The notes below the pieces were generated by a model that did no database searches, was not told the DNA's origin, and saw nothing but the letters and a program-made list of their open reading frames with translations. 64,000 bases of DNA. Source: CAWBQO01 sp963790965. Its GTDB lineage: Bacteria > Bacteroidota > Rhodothermia > Rhodothermales > DASSAV01. Both the position numbers and the translations under genes were made by a program. Below are positions 44,272-52,177 of this stretch, one piece after another (position 1 is the first letter of the stretch; the number at the start of each line of letters is the position of its first letter). The stretch is taken from NCBI GenBank assembly GCA_963790965.1, contig CAWBQO010000006.1, forward strand, positions 930,001 through 994,000, read 5' to 3'.

Positions 44272-46731
44272 CTACATTCCCACAAGCGCGGGACGAATCC
44301 GGATGGGATGTTCGGCAAAGGCGGGCAGGGACTGCGGCGCCTGGCCGGCCCCCTCCGTCGCCACCTCGACGCGCAGCGCGCGAAGCCCGGCCATGCCTTG
44401 CAGGTCGCTCAGCTCCAGATCCTCGACGCCCTCTTTCAGGTGTCCGGTCGTTTGCAGGAAGGCGACATACTCTTCGTACTCCCACGCCTCGCGTGCCTGT
44501 GAGTAAACAATGGCGATCTTTCCCGGCTGCGTCAGGCGTTCCTCGCTCCCCTTCACATTGGCCTTGTCGATGCGCTGCTTCATGATCGGGAAGCGAAGAT
44601 CGTGCGTCCCGTCGACGTCGAAGTGCGCTTCATCGAACCGGAAGCGGATGCTGACCGGGCTGCCCTGCGAGAGTATGAGCTGCGTGGTCTCGAGCGGAAC
44701 GGGCAGCTTCTTCTTGAGGGCGGCAGTCCGCCGGGCGATGCCGCACATGACCATGAGCTGCCACAACCGGAGGTTGCGCACGTGCAGATCGTGAAACTCG
44801 CCGCCGTGCTCGAGCAGCGACGCGCCCGCGTAGATCGTGAAGTCGATGCCGTCGGTCTTACGCTGTTCGAAGTAGTGCGGCATGGCCGCCTGGGCGCGGG
44901 ACTCTTCAAAGTTCAGAAAAGAGGCGATGGTCCGGTTGATCTGCGAAACACTCTGCTCAAACGCCCGGTGACGCCGGTAGGCCTGACCGGTCTCCCTGTC
45001 GAGGGCGGCATAGTACAGCCGGACCTGCTCCTGCATTTCAGGGTCATGTTGGAAGTGCTGAAAGACCGGCTCCACTTCGAAGGAGAGGAAGTCCCGCACG
45101 TTGGCTTCGTCCCCCGACGAAAGGCCCTTCAGCAAGGCTGTCCGGTAACCGGCTGCGCGCGAGAGGAGATAGTCGAGGATGGGAAGCGGCCTTGCCCGCG
45201 CGGCAACCGCAAGCACGTTGTCGACCACCGCAAGATGTTCGAGCAGGTCCGCCAGAACGGCCTCGTTCCTGAAGCTGGAGGACGACCGGATGTCCGTGGC
45301 GGCGTAGAGCGGGTAGACTTGCTGGAAGCAGATCGTTTCCGGCTGCGCGTCGGCGTCGTTCTCGCGCCGCCGGATGAGGTCCGCCGCCGCCCGTCGAAAG
45401 CGCCACTCCACCGAGGGATGGATAGAGGTGTACTCCTCCAGAATGGTCTCCTGGACGCGCGTCCGCAGCTCCTCGCGTCCACGGCGCACCGCGGCCGAGA
45501 AGAGGGGAAGGACGGACATGAGCTTGATCGAATTGAGCGCGTTCAGGCTTCCCGGCGTTCGCGCCCAGAGGTAGAGCACGCCGATGCTGCGGCCCTGAAA
45601 AAAGAGCGGTGCCGCCAGGACGTTACGCGCCCCCGAGGACAGCATCTCTTCTTCAATTCCCGTCCGGTTGGGATGCTCGGACAGGTCTTCGATGATCTCG
45701 ATCGTGCGGTGCTTGAGCGCCCAGTCGAGGAGGGAGTCCTGGAGTTCATCAGCCGTATAGTGGCGGGTGCTGTTGAAAAGGCAGTCCGGGCAGGAGGGCG
45801 CGGGGCGGTGCATGATGAAGAGCCGGTCCGCGTCATAGGCGGCAAGGCCGACCTCCAGTTCCGGCTGCCGCAGGAGCGTGCGCAGCCGCTCGCGGAGTGC
45901 GGGGAAAGTCTGACCGGAAAGCAGGCTCTCGCCTTCGAGCAGGTCCCGTTCGAGGAGCGCAACGACCTCCACATCCGTCACGTCCGTCGCGCGCACGATG
46001 TCGAAGCCGTAGAACTCGAACGTGTTCGGCGGGATCAGCTCCATCCAGAGCGACAGGTCGGCCAGGTTGGCCAGGAGCCGTCGCTCCTGCTCGCGGCTGA
46101 TCGGAGGCACGTCTTTCGTCGTGCGGATCTCCGTGAAATCCAGGTTCGACGTGATCTTGAAGTACTTTTCAAGACCACTCTCCGGGTCCGTCGCCGTGTA
46201 GACGAGTGGGATCTCGAAGGGTACGTCTACATGATAGATGCGCCGCATGATGTGCAGGTACGCCGAGACGACCTTCGCGTAGGTGAACGTGCGCACATCG
46301 AGGTTGACGTGGCCCGTCAGGTGCCCTTTCTCTTCAACCAGAAAACGCCTGAACCCCAGCGTCGTGTAGAAGGTGGCGTTGCGAAGCGGTGCGAGCGCTG
46401 CGGAAACGTCCTGCTCCCGAAAGGCGGGCGGGAAGACCGGCATCATCAGCAGGTCGAGTAGGTTCTCGTGCCCTTCAAGCGCAGCGGGATCCTCGATTTC
46501 GCCCCTAAGCGACGGGTGCTTGCGCAGCTCGGCCTGAATGGCGTCGTAGATGGGGCGCAGCCCGGCCGCCGTTCCGCTGGAAACGTCGCGGTCCCAGAAG
46601 GAGACAAGCGGATCCAGGCTCAGGCTGGACCGAAAGGGCAGGTCACCGAGGTCGCGCGAAGCCCATCGCTCGAGATTGTTGAGCAACTCGGGAGCTCGGC
46701 TCACGATGAGCTTGGGCACTCGCTGCGTCAT
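44272..46731 (-). CDS. Large GAF-domain-containing cytoplasmic protein
   Basis: The 819-residue soluble protein has helical flanks and a GAF-like central domain at about 285-430: GLAAYDADRLFIMHRPAPSC, LLDWALKHRTIEIIEDLSEH, NVLAAPLFFQGRSIGVLYLW. A Cys pair (CPDC) lies inside it. The rest (for example AMPHYFEQRKTDGIDFTIYA and LSQGSPVSIRFRFDEAHFDV) is conserved-looking but unknown to me. Such long GAF proteins occur in Bacteroidota. The stop lies 78 bp upstream of the AddB-like gene on the same strand, so co-transcription is possible. Function unknown. Confidence 0.72.
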   Translation of the reverse strand: MTQRVPKLIVSRAPELLNNLERWASRDLGDLPFRSSLSLDPLVSFWDRDVSSGTAAGLRPIYDAIQAELRKHPSLRGEIEDPAALEGHENLLDLLMMPVFPPAFREQDVSAALAPLRNATFYTTLGFRRFLVEEKGHLTGHVNLDVRTFTYAKVVSAYLHIMRRIYHVDVPFEIPLVYTATDPESGLEKYFKITSNLDFTEIRTTKDVPPISREQERRLLANLADLSLWMELIPPNTFEFYGFDIVRATDVTDVEVVALLERDLLEGESLLSGQTFPALRERLRTLLRQPELEVGLAAYDADRLFIMHRPAPSCPDCLFNSTRHYTADELQDSLLDWALKHRTIEIIEDLSEHPNRTGIEEEMLSSGARNVLAAPLFFQGRSIGVLYLWARTPGSLNALNSIKLMSVLPLFSAAVRRGREELRTRVQETILEEYTSIHPSVEWRFRRAAADLIRRRENDADAQPETICFQQVYPLYAATDIRSSSSFRNEAVLADLLEHLAVVDNVLAVAARARPLPILDYLLSRAAGYRTALLKGLSSGDEANVRDFLSFEVEPVFQHFQHDPEMQEQVRLYYAALDRETGQAYRRHRAFEQSVSQINRTIASFLNFEESRAQAAMPHYFEQRKTDGIDFTIYAGASLLEHGGEFHDLHVRNLRLWQLMVMCGIARRTAALKKKLPVPLETTQLILSQGSPVSIRFRFDEAHFDVDGTHDLRFPIMKQRIDKANVKGSEERLTQPGKIAIVYSQAREAWEYEEYVAFLQTTGHLKEGVEDLELSDLQGMAGLRALRVEVATEGAGQAPQSLPAFAEHPIRIRPALVGM

Positions 46732-46834
46732 GAAGCAAACGGATGGGGATACAGGTGCTCGGACAAGGTAGACAAGGCGCGGTCGTGGAGAATGGACAGC
46801 GCAGCCCTCCGGCGTCTATCGTAACATAACAATT

Positions 46835-46860
46835 GCGGCGCACCCGTTGGGGCGCGCCGC
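46835..46860 (-). terminator. Hairpin after transaldolase-family gene
   Basis: GCGGCGC and GCGCCGC form a perfect stem of seven pairs, with a partly paired GCCCC/GGGT interior, 46 bp past the stop of the gene at 46906. AATTGTTA follows on the minus strand, so the T run is weak. It probably ends this transcript before the GAF gene. Confidence 0.6.
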
Positions 46861-46905
46861 GTGCTGCCGAGCTTATTGCCCTTGAACGGAGACGCACCGC
46901 TCGGG

Positions 46906-47577
46906 TCAGGCCGCTACTTCCGTCCGGCCGAGCGCCTCGAAAGCCTTCCAGTCGGAAAGGAATTTCTCGAGTCCACTGTCGGTCAGCGGGTGGTGGATTA
47001 GCTGCTTGATCACGTTAAACGGCATCGTGGACACGTCTGCGCCGGCCATAGCGGCTTCGACGACGTGCAGCGGGTGGCGGATGGACGCGGCGAGAATCTG
47101 GGTCTCATAGCCATAGTTGCCGTAAATCTGCACGATCTGGCGGATAAGATCCATGCCGTTGCCGCTGATATCGTCGATGCGGCCGATGAACGGGCTGATG
47201 TACGTCGCGCCCGCCTTTGCGGCGACGAGCGCCTGCGTGGGCGAGAAGCAGAGGGTGCAGTTGGTGCGGATGTTCTCGTCCGTGAGCGTCTTGATGGCCT
47301 TGATGCCTTCGAGGATGAGCGGCACCTTGACCACGACGTTGTCGTGAATCTTGGCGAGTTCGTGCGCCTCGGCCATGATGCCGTCGTAGTCCGTTGCGGT
47401 CACTTCCGCGGAGACGTCACCGTCGACGAGTTCGCAGATCTTCAAGATGTGATCGTGAAAGCTGACGCCGCCGGCTTTCTTCATGAGTGAAGGGTTGGTC
47501 GTGACGCCGTCGAGCACGCCCATTTCGCCTGCTTCGCGGATTTCGTCGAGATCTGCCGTGTCGATAAAGAACTTCAT
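46906..47577 (-). CDS. Transaldolase-family protein (fructose-6-phosphate aldolase type)
   Basis: The 223-residue (beta/alpha)8 enzyme of the small transaldolase/FSA branch begins KFFIDTADLDEIREAGEMGV and has LDGVTTNPSLMKKAG. The Schiff-base lysine lies in NVVVKVPLILEGIKAIKTL, followed by CTLCFSPTQALVAAKAGATY, ISPFIGRIDDISGNGMDLI and ILAASIRHPLHVVEAA. Members of this length act as transaldolases in the pentose phosphate pathway or as fructose-6-phosphate aldolases; the choice cannot be made by eye. A strong AGGAGG ribosome-binding site precedes the ATG at 47577. Confidence 0.93.
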   Translation of the reverse strand: MKFFIDTADLDEIREAGEMGVLDGVTTNPSLMKKAGGVSFHDHILKICELVDGDVSAEVTATDYDGIMAEAHELAKIHDNVVVKVPLILEGIKAIKTLTDENIRTNCTLCFSPTQALVAAKAGATYISPFIGRIDDISGNGMDLIRQIVQIYGNYGYETQILAASIRHPLHVVEAAMAGADVSTMPFNVIKQLIHHPLTDSGLEKFLSDWKAFEALGRTEVAA

Positions 47578-47775
47578 CTTTGCCTCCTGGTGGGTGTAGT
47601 TTATTGTCTGAGGGCCGTTGCGAGCTAATTCATTATCTGTAACGCTTCAGGCGGCGGCGGGTTTATTGTCGGGAAGGATTACGCGCCTTTAGCCTGAATG
47701 TGCTACCTTGCGCCCGGTTTGCTGCTTTTGCCACCCCAAATATACGCCTGAACACGCATTTACGCCCGTACGCGC

Positions 47776-49050
47776 ATGTACCTCTGCCTCTTCGAAGACG
47801 ACCAGGTTTCCCATCTGCTGCCGCTCGTTTATACCCGCGGCGTCTACGACCTGCGGATCGGCATAAGAACGCTCTTACGCACGCAGCTCAACGCCTTTGA
47901 TGCCAAACAGGCGCTTCTGCACGCCCGCAAAGCCGTTGCCGAAGCCACCGGTGCCGAGAACGCGCTGCTCGTCAACCGAATACCGGAGGGGCTGGATGTG
48001 CTCTTCCTGAACGGGCGGTACGTGCCGGAGGAAGGGCCGCTCCTCGATACGCTTCGGGAGATCGCGCGGGGCGGCGCGAGCGGCCGCGTGTTTGTTCAAG
48101 AAGGCGAACTCGTCGCGGCGTGGGTTCCGCAGGCTTCCAGCCGCCTGGTTTCGGAGGATGCCGTGACGCGCGCGACCTTCGCCGAACTGCCGGAGGAGGA
48201 GGTGGAGGGTGCCCTTATGATGCGCCGCGTCTGGGACCTCATCAACGGCATCCGACCGGCCATCGAGCGGGACTTCGACTTTCTCGTGAAAGGCTACAAC
48301 GTCTTTGAGCGGCCGGACGTAAAGATCGGTCAGGGGGCGCTGCTCGTCGGTGGAGAGCGCATCTTTCTTGGCAAAGGAGCGGATATTCGTCCGGGTGCCA
48401 TCCTGAACGCCGATGACGGGCCGATCTACATCGACGAGGATGCCGTCGTGCAGGAGAATGCCGTGCTACGCGGACCGGCCTACGTTGGCCCGCAGTCTCA
48501 GATCAAAGTCTCGGCGGACATTGAGGGGAGCGCCTTCGGCACCCGCTGCAAGGTGGGCGGCGAAGTCCACGATTCCGTCCTGCAGTCGCACTCGAACAAG
48601 GCCCATGCGGGATTTCTCGGCCACTCGTACTTTGGCCGCTGGTGCAACGTCGGGGCGGACACCAACAATTCGGACCTGAAAAACAACTACGGATCCGTTT
48701 CCCTCTACGACCCGGCCACGGGTCAGTTTGAAGATACCGGCTGCATGTTTCTCGGTCTCATCATGGGCGATCATTCCAAGTGCGGCATCGACACGATGTT
48801 TAACACCGGCACCGTCGTCGGCATTTCGTGCAATGTATACGGAGCCGGTTTTCAGCCGCGCTTCATTCCGTCCTTCTCCTGGGGCGGGCCTTCGGAAATG
48901 ACGGAATACCGACTCGACAAAGCCCTCCAGGTAGCCGAGACCGTCATGGGCCGGCGCAATATTGCGCTTACGGCGGCCGAGCGGGAAATGCTCACGGGCG
49001 TCTTCGAAGCCACCAGGAACGAGCGCGCGCAGCATCACAGCAGGCTTTAA
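47776..49050 (+). CDS. GlmU-like putative sugar-nucleotidyltransferase/acetyltransferase with left-handed beta-helix
   Basis: The 424-residue protein has an N-terminal GlmU-like region (FEDDQVSHLLPLVYTRGVYD, LRIGIRTLLRTQ) and, from about residue 185, a left-handed beta-helix of hexapeptide repeats: GPIYIDEDAVVQENAVLRGP, SHSNKAHAGFLGHSYFGRWC, NVGADTNNSDLKNNYGSVSL, GIDTMFNTGTVVGISCNVYG. It belongs to a Bacteroidota family annotated as GlmU-related. The N-terminal domain lacks the canonical LAAGxGTRM loop, so nucleotidyl transfer is doubtful and acyl transfer is more likely. The stop codon TAA is immediately followed by GAGGCTGTTGG. Confidence 0.85.
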   Translation: MYLCLFEDDQVSHLLPLVYTRGVYDLRIGIRTLLRTQLNAFDAKQALLHARKAVAEATGAENALLVNRIPEGLDVLFLNGRYVPEEGPLLDTLREIARGGASGRVFVQEGELVAAWVPQASSRLVSEDAVTRATFAELPEEEVEGALMMRRVWDLINGIRPAIERDFDFLVKGYNVFERPDVKIGQGALLVGGERIFLGKGADIRPGAILNADDGPIYIDEDAVVQENAVLRGPAYVGPQSQIKVSADIEGSAFGTRCKVGGEVHDSVLQSHSNKAHAGFLGHSYFGRWCNVGADTNNSDLKNNYGSVSLYDPATGQFEDTGCMFLGLIMGDHSKCGIDTMFNTGTVVGISCNVYGAGFQPRFIPSFSWGGPSEMTEYRLDKALQVAETVMGRRNIALTAAEREMLTGVFEATRNERAQHHSRL

Positions 49051-49130
49051 GAGGCTGTTGGTTTAATCATTCAAGCTTTGCAGGTACGTGTTCGCCCTAC
49101 GTCCACAGCCTCTTAGCAGCCTGGAAGGCT

Positions 49131-49272
49131 AGATCCTTCGCTGCGCTCAGGATGACAGCCCGGGGGCGTCGGAGGAGGCGCGGACACTCGGGAGCACAGG
49201 AAAGGCAGCGCTGAGGACCCCGAGAAAGTCAGCACCCTCCCCGCGTGTCATTCTGAGCGAAGCGAAGAATCT
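49131..49272 (-). repeat. 142-bp composite palindromic element
   Basis: Arm 49131-49157 (AGATCCTTCGCTGCGCTCAG + GATGACA) and the inverted arm 49246-49272 lie 115 bp apart start to start. The interior, reverse-complemented, aligns along its full length with 62453-62541. It therefore belongs to the same family as 8683-8824, 9153-9294, 49543-49683 and 62427-62568. Confidence 0.88.
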
Positions 49273-49542
49273 CAGGCTCCCGTAAGCACAGATTCTTCGG
49301 TGCGCTCGGGAAGTAGAGGAGGGAGCGGGTGGGTGTCGGCGGGTGTTCTTTGCTTGGGCAGGAGGTCCCTCCGCGCGGCGGCGGATGGGGTTGTTCTTTG
49401 GCCGAGCGCATTGCCGCCGCCTTGGTCGGGATGACATTCTGGTGGGACGGAGAAGGCGGGAGCGGGATGAGCATCGGGAAGGCAGAACGTGCCTCCCGAC
49501 TCTTGCGGGCGCACCGACGAGCCTCATGCTGCGAAAGAAATC

Positions 49543-49683
49543 AGATCCTTCGCTGCGCTCAGGATGACAGCCCGGGGGCGTCGGAGGAGGCGCGGACACT
49601 CGGGAGCACAGGAAAGGCAGCGCTGAGGGCTACAAGAAAAGCAGCACCCTTCCCGCGTGTCGTGCCGGTGAAGCGAAGCATCT
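49543..49683 (-). repeat. Composite palindromic element, second copy in this gap
   Basis: Its arms are at 49543-49569 and 49658-49683, again 115 bp apart. The first 86-87 bp are identical to 49131-49217, and the rest has diverged, with the second arm degenerate. The pattern suggests a recent local duplication or conversion of part of the element. Confidence 0.88.
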
Positions 49684-49786
49684 CAGCCCTGTTTCAGTCT
49701 GCTGTGAATTCCATTCACACAACCTTTGATGCCCAATGCGGAATGCCTCATTATCAACGGCCTCTTAAACAAGCCGCCTTTGCCGG

Positions 49787-51016
49787 TCAGGGCGTGGGAT
49801 CAAGAACCGGATCTGTAAAGCCTTCTCTCGACCAAAGATTGTCCACGATCAGCCGCGCCACGTTAAGCGAGGCCGTGGCCGCCGGAGAGGGGGCGTTGCA
49901 TACGTTGATGACGTGTGCAGTCTGTTCAATGACAAAGTCGTCGACCAACGTGCCGTCGGGAGCAACGGCCTGGGCGCGCACTCCCGCCGGAGCGGGTTCG
50001 AGGTCGCCGGCCTGAACCTCGGGGACGAGCTTCTGCAGGGTTCTCACGAATGCGGCTTTGCTCAGAGACCGGTAGATCTCGTGAAGCTCCGTCCGCCAGT
50101 GCCGCATGGCGATGCGATGGAAGCCGGGGTATCGGAGGATTTCGAGGAGTTCCGGAAGGTTGATCTGCGTCATGGTGTATCCTTCCCGCGCAAAGCTCAT
50201 GACCGCGTTCGGTCCGCACTCGACGCCGCCTCCGATCATGCGCGTGAAGTGAACGCCGAGGAACGGGAAGTTCGGATCCGGGACGGGATAGATGAGGCCC
50301 CGGCAGAGACGGCGCGCCTCAGGAAGGAGTTCGTAATACTCGCCGCGGAAGGGAAGAATCATCACCTCCGGACGCATTCCGCTGAGCGCCGTTACCTTGT
50401 CCGAGTAGAGTCCGGCGCAGTTCACCGCCACCCGTGCCTGCACCTCGCCTCGGGTGGACTCGAGAATGACGCCGCCGCCAACGTGTCGCATCCCGGTGAC
50501 CTTTGCGCCGAGCAGCACCTCGCCGCCGCCCTCCTCGACGCGCGCCGCCATGCGCTCGGTGACCCGGCGGTAGTCCACAATGCCTGCTTCGGGAACGTGG
50601 ATCGCGCGGACACCGGCCGCGTGCGGTTCGAGTTCGGTTAGCCGATCGGCGGAGATCATCGAGCAGACGATCCCGTTGGCCTGCCCGCGCTCGTAGATGC
50701 GGTCGAGGGCCGGGATCTCCTCCGCCGTGGTGGCGACGATGACCTTGCCGCATCTATCGAACGGAATGCCTTCGCGCTCGCAGAAGCTTTCCATGGCCTC
50801 CTTGCCGGAGCGGCAGTTCGCCGCCTTGAGCGAGCCGGGGCGGTAATAGATGCCCGAGTGCAGGACTCCGGAGTTATTGCCCGTCTGGTGCGCGGCCAGC
50901 GCATGTTCCTTTTCGAGGATGACGACGCGCGCGCGCGGATACCGCTGCGTGATCGTGTAAGCCGTGGCGACGCCCACGATGCCGCCGCCGATGATGGCAA
51001 TGTCCGCCTGCTGCAT
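49787..51016 (-). CDS. lhgO: FAD-dependent L-2-hydroxyglutarate oxidase/dehydrogenase (LhgO)
   Basis: The 409-residue flavoprotein oxidises L-2-hydroxyglutarate to 2-oxoglutarate. It has the FAD-binding Rossmann motif ADIAIIGGGIVGVATAYTIT, HQTGNNSGVLHSGIYYRPGS, YRRVTERMAARVEEGGGEVL, VNCAGLYSDKVTALSG, PFRGEYYELLPEARRLCRGL and the C-terminal FVIEQTAHVINVCNAPSPAA. The start is the ATG at 51016, preceded by GGAGG; the open frame continues upstream to 51103 without similarity. Its product would feed the 2-oxoglutarate pool used by Kgd. Confidence 0.93.
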   Translation of the reverse strand: MQQADIAIIGGGIVGVATAYTITQRYPRARVVILEKEHALAAHQTGNNSGVLHSGIYYRPGSLKAANCRSGKEAMESFCEREGIPFDRCGKVIVATTAEEIPALDRIYERGQANGIVCSMISADRLTELEPHAAGVRAIHVPEAGIVDYRRVTERMAARVEEGGGEVLLGAKVTGMRHVGGGVILESTRGEVQARVAVNCAGLYSDKVTALSGMRPEVMILPFRGEYYELLPEARRLCRGLIYPVPDPNFPFLGVHFTRMIGGGVECGPNAVMSFAREGYTMTQINLPELLEILRYPGFHRIAMRHWRTELHEIYRSLSKAAFVRTLQKLVPEVQAGDLEPAPAGVRAQAVAPDGTLVDDFVIEQTAHVINVCNAPSPAATASLNVARLIVDNLWSREGFTDPVLDPTP

Positions 51017-51189
51017 AGTCCCTCCGTTTCCCGAATCGCGTGCCGCGTAAAGATACGGCACCTCCGGGACCTCGCCGCCGAAGATCATTAACCCAGCGAC
51101 CACTGCTCCTGCCGCACTCAGAGGCGAGGCCGCGTAACTCGCCGCCCGGCATCCGCCAACACGATCTTCGCCCCTTCAACACGGTTGTG

Positions 51190-51390
51190 TCAAGAATCGG
51201 CGGGACCGGTGTGGTGCGGAGGGGCTTCTCCTGCCGCCTCCACCCGCTCATAAACAAGGCGACCATCTTGCACGAACACAAGCCGGGTACGGGTCTGAGC
51301 GGCCACGAGTCGCGCCTGTTCAGCAGATAGCCGGAGTGCGGCCAGCGCTCGCCGAGCCGCTTCGGTGCGAGGAATTACAGCATCGCTCAT
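51190..51390 (-). CDS. Small partner protein of a zeta-type toxin gene
   Basis: The 66-residue protein contains AALRLSAEQARLVAAQTRTR and then LVFVQDGRLVYERV. The second part resembles the short proteins encoded directly beside stand-alone zeta-like kinases in other bacteria (a beta-hairpin of the type VVWRDGKVV). Its ATG overlaps the stop of the toxin remnant by 4 bp (ATGA), as in an intact pair. It may act as antitoxin, but that is inference. The gene itself looks intact. Confidence 0.5.
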   Translation of the reverse strand: MSDAVIPRTEAARRALAALRLSAEQARLVAAQTRTRLVFVQDGRLVYERVEAAGEAPPHHTGPADS

Positions 51391-51682
51391 GATGTAGACT
51401 GATCTAAGAGGATTGGCACTACTTCCGAGTTGTCAAAGAGTAGCCACGTGTCGACGAGCGGCTTGTACAGCGTTTCAAAATTCTTCCACCCCGCCGCAAA
51501 ACGGCGGCGGATGACTTGTTCCGGAATGTCGTGCCCGCCCTGTCGGACACGCTCGGCAACGCGAGCTACGGCAGTTTCAACGCTCGGTAGCGACAAAAAG
51601 AGCGGGCGAACGTCGTTTTTCCGGCTCCATTAGGACCAGCTATCAGCAACGCACGTGTGGTTATGTGTGGTCCCTGGTTCAC
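51387..51682 (-). pseudogene. Internally deleted zeta-type toxin gene
   Basis: On the minus strand, a frame from a GTG at 51682 reads a Walker A motif (ALLIAGPNGAGKTTFAR, codons within 51599-51650). At about 51600, with a one-base frame change, the sequence switches to the C-terminal part of the same family (LSLPSVETAVARVAERVRQG, then IPEQVIRRRFAAGWKNFETL, YKPLVDTWLLFDNSE) ending at 51387. Intact members have about 100 residues between these parts, including the catalytic region, so the gene has lost its centre. The C-terminal piece alone (69 codons) should not be read as a separate gene. Confidence 0.75.
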
Positions 51683-52177
51683 CTGATAACGTGTAAGGCC
51701 ATAGGTATCTTGATATGTGGATCAAGAGCTTCGCCCCTCCGATCCTCCGGGAAGAGACGCCGGGCGCTGCCAAGAGGATCCGATCCCACTTACTGCGTCG
51801 CCCGGCCCGTTTTCAAGGTGGCCGCCGCGGAGGCCACAGTCGGCGGGCACCTCACGGTGCCGCGGACGTAAGCTCGTCGCGCCCGCGCCAGCGATCGCGC
51901 CTTCGGCGAAGGAAACCGTCGCGCCGAAGCGATGATCCGGAGCGCGCCGTCGATGCTTGTGAGGGCCGGCCCTCGCCGAGCGCTCACCGGGACGCGCCGC
52001 CGCTCGCCACGCGAGCATTATACCCGCCGTTTCTCGTCCTGCGCACGTAGCCCCTGCGTCTCCGCGCCTCTGCGTTAATTGGCCGCTCTAGTGTAGGCCC
52101 TAAAGCCGCGCGGGGCGGCCCACTTTCGTGAACCGCCCCGCGTCGTCTTCTGCCAAATCACGCCGAAGCGTGGGACT
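51683..52177. other. Gene-free stretch upstream of toxin remnant and downstream of groEL
   Basis: I see no gene in these 495 bp. They hold the groEL terminator at 52110-52141 and a CTCCGCGCCTCTGCGTTAA sequence at about 52059-52077 that resembles a known type of dispersed sequence in bacterial genomes. The overlapping plus-strand frames are Arg/Ser-rich and unlike any protein. Confidence 0.5.
52110..52141 (-). terminator. Terminator after groEL
   Basis: GCGGGGCGG and CCGCCCCGC form a perfect 9-bp stem around a 14-base interior, beginning 36 bp past the groEL stop. Poly-T is weak on the minus strand. Confidence 0.7.

Larger units (their letters stand above)
49051..49786. repeat. Repeat-rich gene-free region with two inverted 142-bp elements
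   Basis: This 736-bp gap contains two copies of the composite palindromic element, both in the orientation opposite to those at 8683 and 62427: 49131-49272 and 49543-49683. Between them the first 86-87 bp are identical at an offset of 412 bp. A third, partial arm lies at about 49290. A segment near 49710 resembles 15500. Frames in this gap are repeat translations only. Confidence 0.8.

Noticed and set aside
44602..46461. Plus-strand frame of 619 codons opposite the GAF protein
   Set aside because: Low-complexity antisense frame. The minus-strand protein has recognisable GAF segments and normal composition.
51387..51596. A separate 69-codon gene
   Set aside because: It is the C-terminal part of the deleted zeta-type gene; its TTG start has no ribosome-binding site.
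51715..52050. Plus-strand frames between the toxin remnant and groEL
   Set aside because: Arg/Ser/Pro-rich overlapping frames with no start signal or family similarity.
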